The notes: a model not told the origin generated them from the sequence alone. Counted from the first letter of the stretch, positions 9,593 to 19,266 are shown. The stretch: DNA of 64,000 nucleotides from Nocardia sp. NBC_00416 (GCF_036032445.1 NZ_CP107932.1:3846501-3910500), one strand, 5' to 3'. A program made the numbers and translations.

Positions 9593-9764
9593 CGTCTGCC
9601 GACCGGCCCGCGTAGGTGCGCCGCGAGGCCGCGGCCCACTGTCCGGAACGCACTCGGTGAGAGCTCACAAGCCCGCACCACTGCATCGGGTCGCGGCCTG
9701 CCGGTACGGTGGCAACCGCCCCCGATCCCGGTGCGGTGTTCCTGCGGATAAATCTGGATGTTAT

Positions 9765-11309
9765 ATGAGTTCTACCGCCGAAAAACTCGCCGACCTGCGA
9801 AAAAAACTCGAGATCGCGCAGGAACCGGCCGGCGAGGCGGGAGCCGCCAAACGAGCGCGCAAGGGCATACCGTCCGCCCGCGACCGCATCGAGATGCTGC
9901 TGGACCCCGGCACCTTCATCGAACTCGGTGCGCTCGTGCGCAACCCCGGCGACAAGGACGCCCTCTACGGCGACGGCGTGGTCACCGGGCGCGGTTTGGT
10001 CGACGGCCGGCCCGTCGCCGTGTTCTCCCATGATCAGACGGTGTACGGCGGCACCATCGGCGAGATGTTCGGCCGTAAGGTCGCCGCGATCATGGATCTG
10101 GCGGGCCGGATGGGCTGCCCGCTGGTCGGCATCAACGATTCGGGCGGCGCGCGTGTGCAGGAGGCCGTGACGTCGCTGCGCTGGTACGGCGAGCTGGCGA
10201 CGAAGATGGAACCGCTCTCGGGTGCGGTGCCGATGGTGTCGCTCATCCTGGGCAATTGCGCCGCCGGCGCGGTGTACCAGCCGATCTGCACCGATGTCGT
10301 GGTCGCCACCGAGAGCGCGCATATGTTCGTCACCGGCCCCAAGATCATCGAGGACGCGATCGGCGAAAAGGTGGACATGGAAGAGCTGGGCGGCGCCTAC
10401 AACCAGGCCGCCTACGGCAACATCCACCATGTCGCCAAGGACGAGGCAGCCGCCTTCGCGTGGGTCCGCAGCTACCTGAGCTACCTGCCGTCGAGCGCCA
10501 CCGAGCTGCCTCCGATCGTGAATCCCGGCCTGGAACCGCAGATCACCGAATCCGATCTGACACTGAACACGCTGGTCCCCGACTCGGACAACGCGGTCTA
10601 CGATATGCACGACGTGCTGTTGCGGATCTTCGACGACGGTGAGTTCCACGAGATCGGCGCGGCCGCCACCACGAATCTGATCACCGGGTTCGCCCGGGTC
10701 GACGGCAGCCCGGTGGGTGTGGTCGCCAACCAGCCGACGGTGCTGGCGGGCGCGCTCGACGCCAAGGCCGGCGACAAGGCCGCGCACTTCATCCACATCT
10801 GCAACGCCTTCGAGATCCCGCTGGTGCTGGTGGTCGACACCCCCGGCTTCCTGCCCGGCGTCGAACAGGAGAAAGTGGGCGTCATCAAGCGCGGCGGCCG
10901 TTTCCTGTTCGCCTACGTGGAGGCCACGGTCCCCAAGGTGACGGTGGTGATCCGCAAGGCCTACGGCGGCGGTTGGGCCGTCATGGGCGCCAAGGCTCTC
11001 GGCTGCGATATCTATCTGGCCTGGCCCACCGCCCGCATCGCGGTCATGGGCGCCGACAGCGCGGTGGGCCTGACCCAGCGCAAGGCGCTCGACGCCGCCC
11101 CCGAGGATCAGCGCGCCACCATCCGCCAGCAGATGATCGACTTCTACAACGCGACCATCGCGACTCCGTGGATCGCGGCCGAGCGCGGCTACATCGACAG
11201 CGTGATCGAGCCGTCGGCGACCCGCCTGGAAATCCGGCGTGCCCTGCACCTGCTCCGCGACAAGAAGGTCGTGCGCTACCCGCGCAAGCATCACCTGCTG
11301 CCGCTGTAA
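9765..11309 (+). CDS. Acyl-CoA carboxylase carboxyltransferase (beta) subunit
   Basis: This 514-residue protein has two crotonase-like halves. The first includes KGIPSARDRIEMLLDPG, GDGVVTGRG and NDSGGARVQEAV. The second includes VDTPGFLPGVEQE, RKAYGGGWAVMGAK and an AVMGADSAVGL block. These are typical of propionyl/acetyl-CoA carboxylase beta chains in actinobacteria. It transfers CO2 from biotin on an alpha subunit to an acyl-CoA; the alpha subunit is not in this window. The ATG at 9765 gives the family start MSSTAEKLADLRKK. Substrate (acetyl, propionyl or longer acyl) is not resolved. Confidence 0.93.
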   Translation: MSSTAEKLADLRKKLEIAQEPAGEAGAAKRARKGIPSARDRIEMLLDPGTFIELGALVRNPGDKDALYGDGVVTGRGLVDGRPVAVFSHDQTVYGGTIGEMFGRKVAAIMDLAGRMGCPLVGINDSGGARVQEAVTSLRWYGELATKMEPLSGAVPMVSLILGNCAAGAVYQPICTDVVVATESAHMFVTGPKIIEDAIGEKVDMEELGGAYNQAAYGNIHHVAKDEAAAFAWVRSYLSYLPSSATELPPIVNPGLEPQITESDLTLNTLVPDSDNAVYDMHDVLLRIFDDGEFHEIGAAATTNLITGFARVDGSPVGVVANQPTVLAGALDAKAGDKAAHFIHICNAFEIPLVLVVDTPGFLPGVEQEKVGVIKRGGRFLFAYVEATVPKVTVVIRKAYGGGWAVMGAKALGCDIYLAWPTARIAVMGADSAVGLTQRKALDAAPEDQRATIRQQMIDFYNATIATPWIAAERGYIDSVIEPSATRLEIRRALHLLRDKKVVRYPRKHHLLPL

Positions 11310-11464
11310 AAGCCCCACGGGCAGCAGCGGAACCAGAGCACGACGCCGCCGGAGTCCGTGCGGCGGCGCGGATGCGGCGACCGCACGGCCCGTCGGCTAC
11401 CGCGACCTGCGCGCAGCCGGCGGGCCGAGCCCGCGCCGGCGGCCCTACCTCTGCCGGGAAGGGT

Positions 11465-12535
11465 TCATCGGGCGCCGGAGTGCCGGTCGTCGGTGCGCAG
11501 GGGCGCGCCGACGTGGTGCAGGTGCGCCAGCGCCTCGCGGTAGGAGGCGATCAGTCCGGTCTCGTGGTACGGCACCCCGATCTCGGCGCAGTATTCGCGG
11601 ACGATCACCTGGGCGTGCCGCAGATTCGGCGTCGGCATACTCGGGAACAAATGGTGTTCGATCTGATAATTGAGCCCGCCGAGGGCCAGGTCGGTCAGCG
11701 GACCGCCCCGGACGTTGCGGGAGGTCAGCACCTGCCGGCGTAGATAGTCGGGGCGGTCGTCGCCGGTCAGGGTCGGCATGCCCTTGTGGTTCGGGGCGAA
11801 GAGGCAGCCCATGTACAGACCGAACAGTGCCTGGTGGACAGCGAGGAACGCGAAGGCCTTGTCGGCGGGCAGCACCGCGAACAACGCGGCCAGATAGGCG
11901 GCGAAGTGGCCGAAGAGCAGCGCACCCTCCGCTGCGCGATGTTTCAGCGATCGGTTTCTCAGCGCCCGCGCGCTCGCCACATGGAGGTTCAAGCCCTCCA
12001 GCATCAGCAGGGGAAAGAACAGGTACGCCTGCGCTCTCCCGATGAGCCGGGGCAGACCACGACTGGCCCGGGCCTGACGTTGCGACCAGACCAGAACGTC
12101 GGGCGCGACATCGGGGTCGAGTTCCTCGTGATTCGGATTGGCGTGATGCCGGGTGTGCTTGTCCTGCCACCAGCCGTAGGCCAGGCCGATGCCGGCGTTG
12201 CCGACGACGCGGCCCACCAGCTCCGTCGGCCGCCGCAGCCGGAGAACCTGGCGGTGCGCGACATCGTGCATGACGAGTGCGACCTGAGCGAACGTCACGG
12301 CCAGGAACGCCGCGATCAACAGCGTCCACCACGAGTCGCCGACGAGGACGAACGCCGCCCAGCCGGCCGCGAACGCGAACCCGACGAGGCCGAGCCGGAC
12401 GGCGTAGTAGACCGGCTGCCGGTTCATCAGTCCCGCATCGGAGATCCGGCGCAGCAGGCGCGCGTAATCTCCGTCGGCGCCGCCGCGCCGCGATGACCGT
12501 GCGGATATCTCTGGGACCAAGGCCGGTGTCGTCAT
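11465..12535 (-). CDS. Membrane fatty acid desaturase
   Basis: This 356-residue integral membrane protein has the three histidine boxes of acyl-lipid/acyl-CoA desaturases: HDVAHR, KHTRHHANPN and the C-terminal QIEHHLFP. The last has Gln replacing the first His, as in front-end (delta-5/6-type) desaturases and mycobacterial DesA3 relatives. It would insert a double bond using electrons from a ferredoxin or cytochrome partner and di-iron chemistry. It is the only gene in its unit, with the gene at 12760 on the same strand upstream about 220 bp away. Confidence 0.9.
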   Translation of the reverse strand: MTTPALVPEISARSSRRGGADGDYARLLRRISDAGLMNRQPVYYAVRLGLVGFAFAAGWAAFVLVGDSWWTLLIAAFLAVTFAQVALVMHDVAHRQVLRLRRPTELVGRVVGNAGIGLAYGWWQDKHTRHHANPNHEELDPDVAPDVLVWSQRQARASRGLPRLIGRAQAYLFFPLLMLEGLNLHVASARALRNRSLKHRAAEGALLFGHFAAYLAALFAVLPADKAFAFLAVHQALFGLYMGCLFAPNHKGMPTLTGDDRPDYLRRQVLTSRNVRGGPLTDLALGGLNYQIEHHLFPSMPTPNLRHAQVIVREYCAEIGVPYHETGLIASYREALAHLHHVGAPLRTDDRHSGAR

Positions 12536-12759
12536 AGATCTTCCTGAGAGTCGGGGACTGCGCCTCCGCCCGTTTTCGATGCCGACCGGTCGATGTCGAT
12601 CGGCGAGCTGATCCGGCAGGGCCCGCTCGGGGTGCGGGGACGGGGTGACGAGGTCGCTGAACCGACGCTATCGGCCGGATTCTCGTTCCGTGTAATCCCC
12701 TGGTATGACAGGAAATCGCAGTGCGGTGTGGTATCGGAGCCCGGCGCGCGGCTACCGAT

Positions 12760-13533
12760 TCATCGACCCTCGCGCTCAGCCGCGATCCGCGCGACGAACT
12801 CGTCGAACGTGATCTGTCCGACCGCCCGGTCCCGAGCGAGATGGTTGCCCGCACGGTAGTCGCGCATCGCCTTGCCCGGCAAGGGAATCGACACCACAGC
12901 GCGGCGGCGCCCGATGGCCCCGAGGTAGCTGCGGGCCAGTTCGGCGGCGGCACGCACCTGCGGTCCGCCGAGGTCGGGCATCCGGCCCGCGGGCGGCCCG
13001 GCGGCGATGTCGGCGAGCTGATCGGCGACGTCGGTGACGTCGATCGGCTGGAAACTCACTTTCGACGGCATCATGGTCACCGGGAGTCTGCGCTGGGCAT
13101 CGCAGACCGCGGTGATCAGGTCGTGGAACTGCGTCGCGCGCTGGATCGTCCAGGGCAGCCCGGATCCCTCGATCAGCCGCTCGCAGTCCGCTTTCGCACG
13201 GTAGTAGCTCAGTGCGACCTTCTCGATACCGACGATCGACATGTACACCAGATGTGGTTTTCCGGCGGCCGCCGCGGCATCGATCAGGGTGCGGGTCGCC
13301 GCCACATCACCGCGCCCGTTGGTGGTCGCCGAGTGGATGATCACCTGCGCACCGGCGACCGCCGCCCCGATTCCGCGTCCGGTGTCCAGATCACCGACCA
13401 CCCACTCCCATGCGGCGGGCTCGCGGTGCCGGCGCGTCAGCACACGGACCTCGTGGCCGGCGGCGACCAGCCGCGGGACGAGGCTGCGGCCGAGTCGTCC
13501 GGTACCGCCGGTGACCAGAACTGTGGTGGTCAT
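12760..13533 (-). CDS. NAD(P)-binding atypical SDR (NmrA/YwnB-like)
   Basis: This 257-residue protein starts MTTTVLVTGGTGRLGRSLVP with the TGGTGRLG dinucleotide-binding motif of atypical SDRs. VYMSIVGIEKV and YYRAKADCERLIEGSGLPW follow, matching the NmrA-like/uronate-type group in which the Tyr-x-x-x-Lys is YRAK. An upstream in-frame start at 13569 adds 12 residues, but the family start is the ATG at 13533. It probably acts as a redox sensor or a flavin/quinone reductase-like enzyme; the substrate is unknown. Confidence 0.85.
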   Translation of the reverse strand: MTTTVLVTGGTGRLGRSLVPRLVAAGHEVRVLTRRHREPAAWEWVVGDLDTGRGIGAAVAGAQVIIHSATTNGRGDVAATRTLIDAAAAAGKPHLVYMSIVGIEKVALSYYRAKADCERLIEGSGLPWTIQRATQFHDLITAVCDAQRRLPVTMMPSKVSFQPIDVTDVADQLADIAAGPPAGRMPDLGGPQVRAAAELARSYLGAIGRRRAVVSIPLPGKAMRDYRAGNHLARDRAVGQITFDEFVARIAAEREGR

Positions 13534-13703
13534 TTTCGCTCCGTCCCGGCTCGCGACCTCGTCCTGCACCGCGACGGCGCCTCGACCGCCGCTGATGTCA
13601 TGTGATCAGCATGGCAGAGGCAGTCGGTGTTCGGTCGGACCCGCCGCCGGCGGCGGCGCATCGCGACTACCGACCTGCTGGATGGACGAGCCGGCGGCGG
13701 ACG

Positions 13704-14834
13704 CTACCCGCACAGTGCGTGGGTGAGCACCGTGCGTACATCCAACGCGGAAGAGGTGCCGGTATAGGAGTACGTGACCGCGCGACCGCCCGCGGTGGCG
13801 CCGGAGACGGCGGTGAACCCGTGGACGCCACCGACGTTGCCCACGAATTCCGCGTCGCACGGCAGCTGGGTGTACGCGATGCCGAGCCCATAAGACATGC
13901 CGTCACCGTTGCCCATATCCGTCCCGTCGAGCATCTGCCGCAGCTGGGCCGGCGGCACCACCTGCCCGGCGAGCAGAGCGGTGAAGAACCGGTTCAGGTC
14001 GGCGCCGGTGCTGACCAGCGCGCCGGACGCCCACGGCAACGACGGCTCCATGATCGTCGCGTCGGTGACGATACCGTCGGCGGTGACATAGCCGGTCGGA
14101 TGCGGATCGCGCAGACCGGTCTCGCCGGTGGCCGGCAGGTAGGTATCGGCCAAGGCCAGCGGAATGAGAATGCGGTCGCGCAGCTCATCGGTGTAGCGGT
14201 GCCCGGTCACCGCCTCGATCAACATGCCCGCGACGATGTAGTTGATGTTGGCGTACTCGAATCGAGCGCCGGGGGCGAACTGCGCGGGAGACCGCAGGGC
14301 GAGGGCTATCTCCTGCGCCGGGGTGTAGGTACGGCCGTCCTGCGCCGCCGCGTGCTCGTTCGTCTCCCGGGTCCGCGCCGGTTCGGGCAGTCCGCTTCGA
14401 TGGCCCAGGATCTGGCGGACGGTGATGGCGTGCCCGTCCACGCCGTCACCGGTGAGCAGACCGGGCAGATACCCGTCGATCGGCTGGTCGAGGTCGATCC
14501 GGTGCTCGGCCACCAGTTGCAGCACGACCGCGGCGGTGAAGGACTTGGTGACGCTCCCGACCCGGACATGCTGGGGAGGATCGGTAGGGATCGGGATCCC
14601 GGCGGCGGTATCGGCGCGGCCGGAGGCCACGACGGTGGTGGCATCGTCGTCGGTGAGCGTGGCAAGAGCCCCGACAGCGCCGGAGCGGATCAGTTCGTCG
14701 AGGTCACCGTGCACGGTGTCCACGCGGTCGACGCCCACCGGAAGCACGGCGGCGGGCTCGGACGAGGTCGTCGCGCAGGCGGACAGGAACACCGCGGTCG
14801 TGCAGATCGGGAGAGCGAAGGCTCGGATACGCAT
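13704..14834 (-). CDS. Serine hydrolase lipoprotein (class C beta-lactamase/D-alanyl-D-alanine carboxypeptidase fold)
   Basis: This is a 376-residue protein. The signal peptide ends in the lipobox LSAC, so it should be lipid-anchored outside the membrane. Catalytic motifs of the family are visible: Ser-x-x-Lys in GSVTKSFTA (about residue 92), Tyr-x-Asn in YANINY (about 187) and the third motif as GVHGFTA near the C terminus (His-x-Gly). These fit DD-carboxypeptidase/esterase-type serine hydrolases acting on peptidoglycan peptides or esters. Its start is the ATG at 14834. Extension upstream is possible but has no signal peptide. Confidence 0.88.
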   Translation of the reverse strand: MRIRAFALPICTTAVFLSACATTSSEPAAVLPVGVDRVDTVHGDLDELIRSGAVGALATLTDDDATTVVASGRADTAAGIPIPTDPPQHVRVGSVTKSFTAAVVLQLVAEHRIDLDQPIDGYLPGLLTGDGVDGHAITVRQILGHRSGLPEPARTRETNEHAAAQDGRTYTPAQEIALALRSPAQFAPGARFEYANINYIVAGMLIEAVTGHRYTDELRDRILIPLALADTYLPATGETGLRDPHPTGYVTADGIVTDATIMEPSLPWASGALVSTGADLNRFFTALLAGQVVPPAQLRQMLDGTDMGNGDGMSYGLGIAYTQLPCDAEFVGNVGGVHGFTAVSGATAGGRAVTYSYTGTSSALDVRTVLTHALCG

Positions 14835-15037
14835 GATCCGAGGGTAGGAACCCGGGGCCGCGAACACATCGGACCGGAGTACCGCGCTGCATAGGACCGG
14901 GGAGCCAGGGTTCGGATCGGCCTGCGGTACCGGCCTCGCGATACCGCCGCCAGAATCGAGCCGCCTGCGCACGCACCGGACCACTGAGGCGTCGAGATCG
15001 CGCGGCGGACACGCCTCTCTGCCGCAGGCCGACCTCC

Positions 15038-16273
15038 TCAGACCGACATCCCGATATCGACTACCCGCGCCCAATCCGGTGGACCGTCCGGAACGTAGCC
15101 GGGATCACGTTCACTCCACGAACGCTGCCGGCGGAACAGCCCTACCACCGTTCGGCACCCCGGCCGGCCGGTCGGCCAGGGCGTCTGGCCGTCGGTCAGC
15201 ACGACGAGCACATCGGGGCCGGGCCGGGCCCGAAGCGCCGCGGCGAAACCCGTGCGCAGATCCGTACCCCCACCACCCACCAGGGGTATCCCCTCGGCCC
15301 GGCACAGCGGATGCGCGACCCCCGCCGCGGCGTCGCAGGACAGCACGGTGACGAGGTCGCGGCGCCCGCCCACCGCACGGGAGATGGCGGCCACTTCGAG
15401 CAGCGCGCTGCCCAGTTCGGCATCGCTGACCGACCCCGAGGTATCAATGACCACGCTGACCCGAGGCGGTGCGCGCCGCAGGCTCGGCAGCACGACGCCG
15501 GGCAGCCCGGCCGAGCGCCGCGCCGGCCGACCGTACGTATAGTCCGCGCCGGGGCCGGAACCGGAGGCCGCCGAACGAATGGCCGCTCCCAGCAGGTCCC
15601 GCCACGCCTGAGGCGGGTGCAACGCCTCGTCCGCCCAGCGCCGCCACCCCTGCGGCGCGTCTCCCGGACGACCGACGAGCCCCTGCGCCACCCGGAATCG
15701 GACCGCGTCGCGTTCCTGTTCGCTGAGGCCGTCCGCACCGTCCGGACCGAGCTCCCACGCACGGTCCGATCCGTCGGCGCCGCTGCCGCAGTCGAGCCAC
15801 GCCATATCCTCCGTCAGGCTGCCGAGGCGGAACTGACGCAGGTAATCCTCCATGAGCTCGCCCTGGGACAAGCCCAGAGTCGCCGGCACGACAGCCCCCT
15901 CCGGCTGGACCAACCCGTCACCGAACGCATCGTCGTTGATCTCGGCGTCGGCGGCTATGTTCATCCGCAGTCGCTCCGCCGGGCCGCTCAGGTTGTGCGC
16001 GCGGGCGAATCGGTCGCTGCGACCGTGATGGTCGCGCAGCAGATGCGACACCTCGTGCACCAGTACCGAAGCCAGCTCCTCCACCGGAGTCCGATCCACG
16101 AACACGGGCGAGACATAGCACCGCCAGTAGCGGTCCACGCCCATCGTCGGTACTCGTCGCGACTCGACGATATGCAGTGCGTACAGGGCAGTCGCCAGAT
16201 AGGGCCGGGCCCGGGCGGCGTGCAGGCGGGCGGCGAAGAGCTTGCCGGAGTCGAGCTTCGAAGAGTCCGTCAT
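15038..16273 (-). CDS. VWA-like protein with putative metallopeptidase domain (DUF2201-type)
   Basis: This is a 411-residue protein. Residues about 60-80 contain HEVSHLLRDHHGR, an HExxH zinc-metallopeptidase-like site. The C-terminal half has VSVVIDTSGSVSDAEL, a D-x-S-x-S metal-binding site of von Willebrand A-like domains, then VVLTDGQTPWP. The layout is that of the DUF2201 putative metallopeptidase plus VWA-like pair usually encoded beside a MoxR ATPase. The ATG at 16273 overlaps the stop of the MoxR gene (ATGA), so the two are translationally coupled. The role is probably ATP-dependent assembly or remodelling of an unknown client. Confidence 0.85.
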   Translation of the reverse strand: MTDSSKLDSGKLFAARLHAARARPYLATALYALHIVESRRVPTMGVDRYWRCYVSPVFVDRTPVEELASVLVHEVSHLLRDHHGRSDRFARAHNLSGPAERLRMNIAADAEINDDAFGDGLVQPEGAVVPATLGLSQGELMEDYLRQFRLGSLTEDMAWLDCGSGADGSDRAWELGPDGADGLSEQERDAVRFRVAQGLVGRPGDAPQGWRRWADEALHPPQAWRDLLGAAIRSAASGSGPGADYTYGRPARRSAGLPGVVLPSLRRAPPRVSVVIDTSGSVSDAELGSALLEVAAISRAVGGRRDLVTVLSCDAAAGVAHPLCRAEGIPLVGGGGTDLRTGFAAALRARPGPDVLVVLTDGQTPWPTGRPGCRTVVGLFRRQRSWSERDPGYVPDGPPDWARVVDIGMSV

Positions 16274-17517
16274 CGGCCGGCTTTCGCGGCGACGCGGGCC
16301 GCGGCGCGATCCGCGCCCTGGGATACCGACACCATTCCGGCGAGTTGTTCGATCGATGCCGGCACATCCCAGTTTTCGCGGCGCAGGGTGGCGAGGGTGG
16401 TGGCGGGGACGACCACCAGGTCCGGCGCCCCGGTTTCCACCGCCTTGACCAGTAGCGCCCAGGCCGCGTCCCAGCGGGATTTCCCCGGTTGCCGGCGGAC
16501 CGCCGCCACGACTCCGTCGAGCACGGCCTGACGCAGATCGCCGCGCTCGGGCAGCTCGGCTGCCGACGGATCGGCGAGCAGCGCTTCGGGGTCCGGTAGG
16601 TCCATCCGATCGATGCTGTTCAGCAGTTCGAAGCCGGGACCGTCCCCCACGGTGCCCCGGATCAACAGGGAAAGCACGTCTCCGGCAGATCCGGCCGCCG
16701 TGGCGAAGGCGATCAGCCGCACTGTCATGTCCCAACTTCTCGGGGAGGGCCAGGCACCGCCCCGGCGCGTCTCGCTGGTGGGTAGTTGATGCACGAGATT
16801 GGGGCGAGCCGTGAGCAGCCCGCAGACGGCGCGGCGGGCGAAAGCCACTGCCTCCGCGAACTTTCCCGGATCGAGCCGGGGCAGTGTCGCGCGTGGCCAG
16901 GTTCCGCCGAGGCCACGGACGACCACGTCGTGGTCGTGGGTCCATTGCAGGTGCACGAACCGGTTGGCCAACGGCGGACTCAGCTCCCAGCCGTCGGCCG
17001 CCGAGGAGCGCGGGTTGGCGGCGGCGACGATTCGGACGCCCGGCGGTAGCCGCAGGGCACCGATCCGCCGCTCCAGGACGAGGCGCAGCAGGGCGGCCTG
17101 CACCGCCGGGGGCGCCGTCGACAGCTCGTCCAGGAACAACAGCCCCCGCCCGGCCCGGACGAGTCGCACGGCCCAGTCCGGCGGAGCCATCGGGACACCG
17201 TGCTCGGCGGGGTCGTCGCCGATGATGGGCAGGCCCGAAAAGTCCGACGGCTCGTGCACACTCGCGATCACCGTGGTCAGCGGAAGGTCCAGAGACTCGG
17301 CGAGTTGGGTCAGGGCCGCGGTCTTACCGATCCCCGGCTCACCCCACAGGAGCACCGGCAGGTCGGCGGCTACAGCCAGGGTCAGCGCCTCCAGTTGGAT
17401 GTCGGGACGCGGTTCGGTGGTCACTTCCCCCAACAGGGTCAGCAGGTCACCGGCGACGTCGAGTTGGGTGGCGTGGGCTCGATCGGAGATCGGAGCGCAC
17501 GGCGTGTATGCGGGCAT
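16270..17517 (-). CDS. MoxR-type AAA+ ATPase
   Basis: This is a 415-residue protein. Walker A GEPGIGKTA lies at about residues 59-67, sensor and Walker B region GRGLLFLDELSTAPPAVQAA at about 125, and the MoxR-specific AAANPRSSAADGWELSPPLANRF block at about 170. It belongs with the VWA-like gene that overlaps it downstream; such MoxR/VWA pairs act as chaperone-like machines. The upstream region carries a 46/47-bp tandem repeat array, which lies where the promoter or an operon spacer would be. Confidence 0.9.
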   Translation of the reverse strand: MPAYTPCAPISDRAHATQLDVAGDLLTLLGEVTTEPRPDIQLEALTLAVAADLPVLLWGEPGIGKTAALTQLAESLDLPLTTVIASVHEPSDFSGLPIIGDDPAEHGVPMAPPDWAVRLVRAGRGLLFLDELSTAPPAVQAALLRLVLERRIGALRLPPGVRIVAAANPRSSAADGWELSPPLANRFVHLQWTHDHDVVVRGLGGTWPRATLPRLDPGKFAEAVAFARRAVCGLLTARPNLVHQLPTSETRRGGAWPSPRSWDMTVRLIAFATAAGSAGDVLSLLIRGTVGDGPGFELLNSIDRMDLPDPEALLADPSAAELPERGDLRQAVLDGVVAAVRRQPGKSRWDAAWALLVKAVETGAPDLVVVPATTLATLRRENWDVPASIEQLAGMVSVSQGADRAAARVAAKAGR

Positions 17518-17557
17518 ATGTGAATCACCTTTGGTTGCGAAGAATCGAGGGAACGTA

Positions 17558-17836
17558 GTTGCGTCGGGCGGATACGGGACGGAAGTCGCCGGGTCGGCGC
17601 AGGGTTGTGTCGGTCGGACACTGGACGAAAGTCACCGGGTCAGCGCAGGGGTTGCGCCGGTCGGATTCGGAACGAAAGTCGCCAGGTGGGCGCGGGGTTG
17701 AGCCAGTCGGATACGGAACGAAAGTCGCCGAGTCAGCGCAGGGGTTGCGCCGGTCGGATTCGGAACGAAAGTCGCCAGGTCGGCGCGGGGGTGAGCCAGT
17801 CGGGCACGGGACGGCGTCACCCGGTCGGCTCGGGGC
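17558..17836. repeat. Imperfect 46/47-bp minisatellite, six units (three 93-bp dimers)
   Basis: Units start at 17558, 17605, 17651, 17698, 17744 and 17791, with lengths alternating 47, 46, 47, 46, 47, 46. Each carries a core resembling GGAACGAAAGTCGCC and ends in a G-run preceded by GCGC(A/G)GG. A degenerate seventh unit (about 17837-17880) runs into the 3' end of the next gene. Units 3 and 5 are nearly identical, as dimer-wise expansion would give. A dimer is 93 bp, a multiple of three, so long frames pass through the array without being genes. It lies between two co-directional genes, as MIRU/VNTR elements do in mycobacteria. Confidence 0.9.
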
Positions 17837-17871
17837 CGCGTCGGGCGGATGAGGAAGGACGACGCCCCGGG

Positions 17872-19266
17872 TCAGCGCGAAGCGGCGTCGCGCGGGTGCG
17901 CACGGTGCGCGCGGCGACGACGGTCGGGCTGCGCACGGGGAGGTCCGTCGCGGACCAGCCCTGCCCTGAACAGTCCGTAGGTGATCCGTCGTCGCGCGGC
18001 GGCCTCCAACTCGTCCCGTAGCGCACCGTCACGCAGCGAGGCTTCGGGTCCGAGCAGGTCCTCGACCACCGCCAGCGCACCGGCGGTGTCGCCATGGTCG
18101 AGACGTTCCCGAACACCGGCGAGACAGTCCGGACGACGATGCGCTCGGTCGATGGCCCGCAGGCACGGCAGCGGGGTCCCGGTCAGGGCGACCAGCAGTT
18201 CCTCCCGCCGAATCTCGGCCGGGTCGTGATCGAGCGCGGATAGCACACCGTCCACCAGCCCGATCCGGTGCCGCTCGCCCCGGCACTCCACGAGGTTCGG
18301 CTGATCTGCCCCGTCCGCGATCCGGGACGTATCGGCCGGCGACCAGCCCGGCACCAGCGCCGCGGCGACCAGCGGATGCAGCCGGTCGGCCGATATCGCC
18401 CCGGCACGGATCAGTGCCAGGTCGGGCAATGTCCAGGTCGCCGCGTCGGGCAGGACCGGCAGCGCGGACAACCCGCCACGTGGGTAGGCCTGCGCTTTCC
18501 GCAGTGTGGGCGGGCCATCGCCGTCCGACGCCAGATCCGCCACCAGCTCTTGCCGTGCCCCGAACCGCACCCGGACAGGACCGCTCCGCCGCCCTTCGGC
18601 GTGCAGGAGAATCCCGGCCTCGGCCGCCCATCGGTCCACGGCGCAACCCGGGGGTACCGGCTCCAGCAGCCCGGGGTCGACGCCGCCGACTGCGAATTGA
18701 TCGGCCCCGGAACGTGTCCGAAGCTCGTCGGCCATGCGCGCATCCCACAGGTGACGGTGCAGATCGAGGCGGAACCGCGGGTTCGGGCGGGGATGTGGAT
18801 GTGCACCGGCACCGGCACCGGCACGCGATCCGTCCCACAGGGCCAGGCCGATCCGCTGACCGGCATCCGCCCACGCCGGTGCGGTCCGCACGACGAGGTA
18901 TACCGAACCCGCACCACCACAACGCGTCAGCGGTCCGGGCGGGTCGTATCGCGCCAGCGCGATGGTCAGGCCCGGCCGCAGCAACCCGTCCGGCGCGATC
19001 CTCGGCAGGTGCCAACGCAATAGATCGGGTGCCAGATGGCGCAGATCGGACCGGACGCGGGCCGCGAACTCCCGGCCGTATCTGCGTACCAGCCATCGCA
19101 TATCGATATCGAGATCGAAACCTGCTGCGGCACATGCCCCGACCCAGTCGCCTCGGCGACGTCGAGCGGTTGCGGTCTCGATCATGGAGGGCGGTACGGC
19201 GAACTCACGTACGCGCAACCAGAGGGAAAGGCGGGAATCGTCCCCGTTCGTGACTCGAGTGCGCAT
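17872..19266 (-). CDS. Hypothetical protein of the MoxR/VWA locus
   Basis: This 464-residue protein has no motif I can name. It is Arg/Asp/Trp-rich, begins MRTRVTNGDDSRLSLWLRVR and ends in a very basic tail, the region that meets a degenerate tandem-repeat unit. It lies directly upstream of, and in the same direction as, the MoxR and VWA-like genes, with only the repeat array between. A shared operon and a role as the third component or substrate adaptor is therefore likely. AAGGTGAG precedes the ATG at 19266; a GTG at 19272 is the alternative. Confidence 0.75.
   Translation of the reverse strand: MRTRVTNGDDSRLSLWLRVREFAVPPSMIETATARRRRGDWVGACAAAGFDLDIDMRWLVRRYGREFAARVRSDLRHLAPDLLRWHLPRIAPDGLLRPGLTIALARYDPPGPLTRCGGAGSVYLVVRTAPAWADAGQRIGLALWDGSRAGAGAGAHPHPRPNPRFRLDLHRHLWDARMADELRTRSGADQFAVGGVDPGLLEPVPPGCAVDRWAAEAGILLHAEGRRSGPVRVRFGARQELVADLASDGDGPPTLRKAQAYPRGGLSALPVLPDAATWTLPDLALIRAGAISADRLHPLVAAALVPGWSPADTSRIADGADQPNLVECRGERHRIGLVDGVLSALDHDPAEIRREELLVALTGTPLPCLRAIDRAHRRPDCLAGVRERLDHGDTAGALAVVEDLLGPEASLRDGALRDELEAAARRRITYGLFRAGLVRDGPPRAQPDRRRRAHRAHPRDAASR

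Noticed and set aside
11344..11368. CGCCGCCG/CGGCGGCG hairpin after the carboxylase gene as a terminator
   Set aside because: Perfect 8-bp stem but no T-run and such GC palindromes are frequent by chance here.
17558..17836. CRISPR array
   Set aside because: The units are contiguous 46/47-bp repeats without unique spacers of constant length, and there are no cas genes.
17559..18021. Repeat-protein-like frames through the tandem array
   Set aside because: The GRKSPG-type peptide repeat results from the 93-bp DNA period; no start site, and the flanking genes lie on the other strand.
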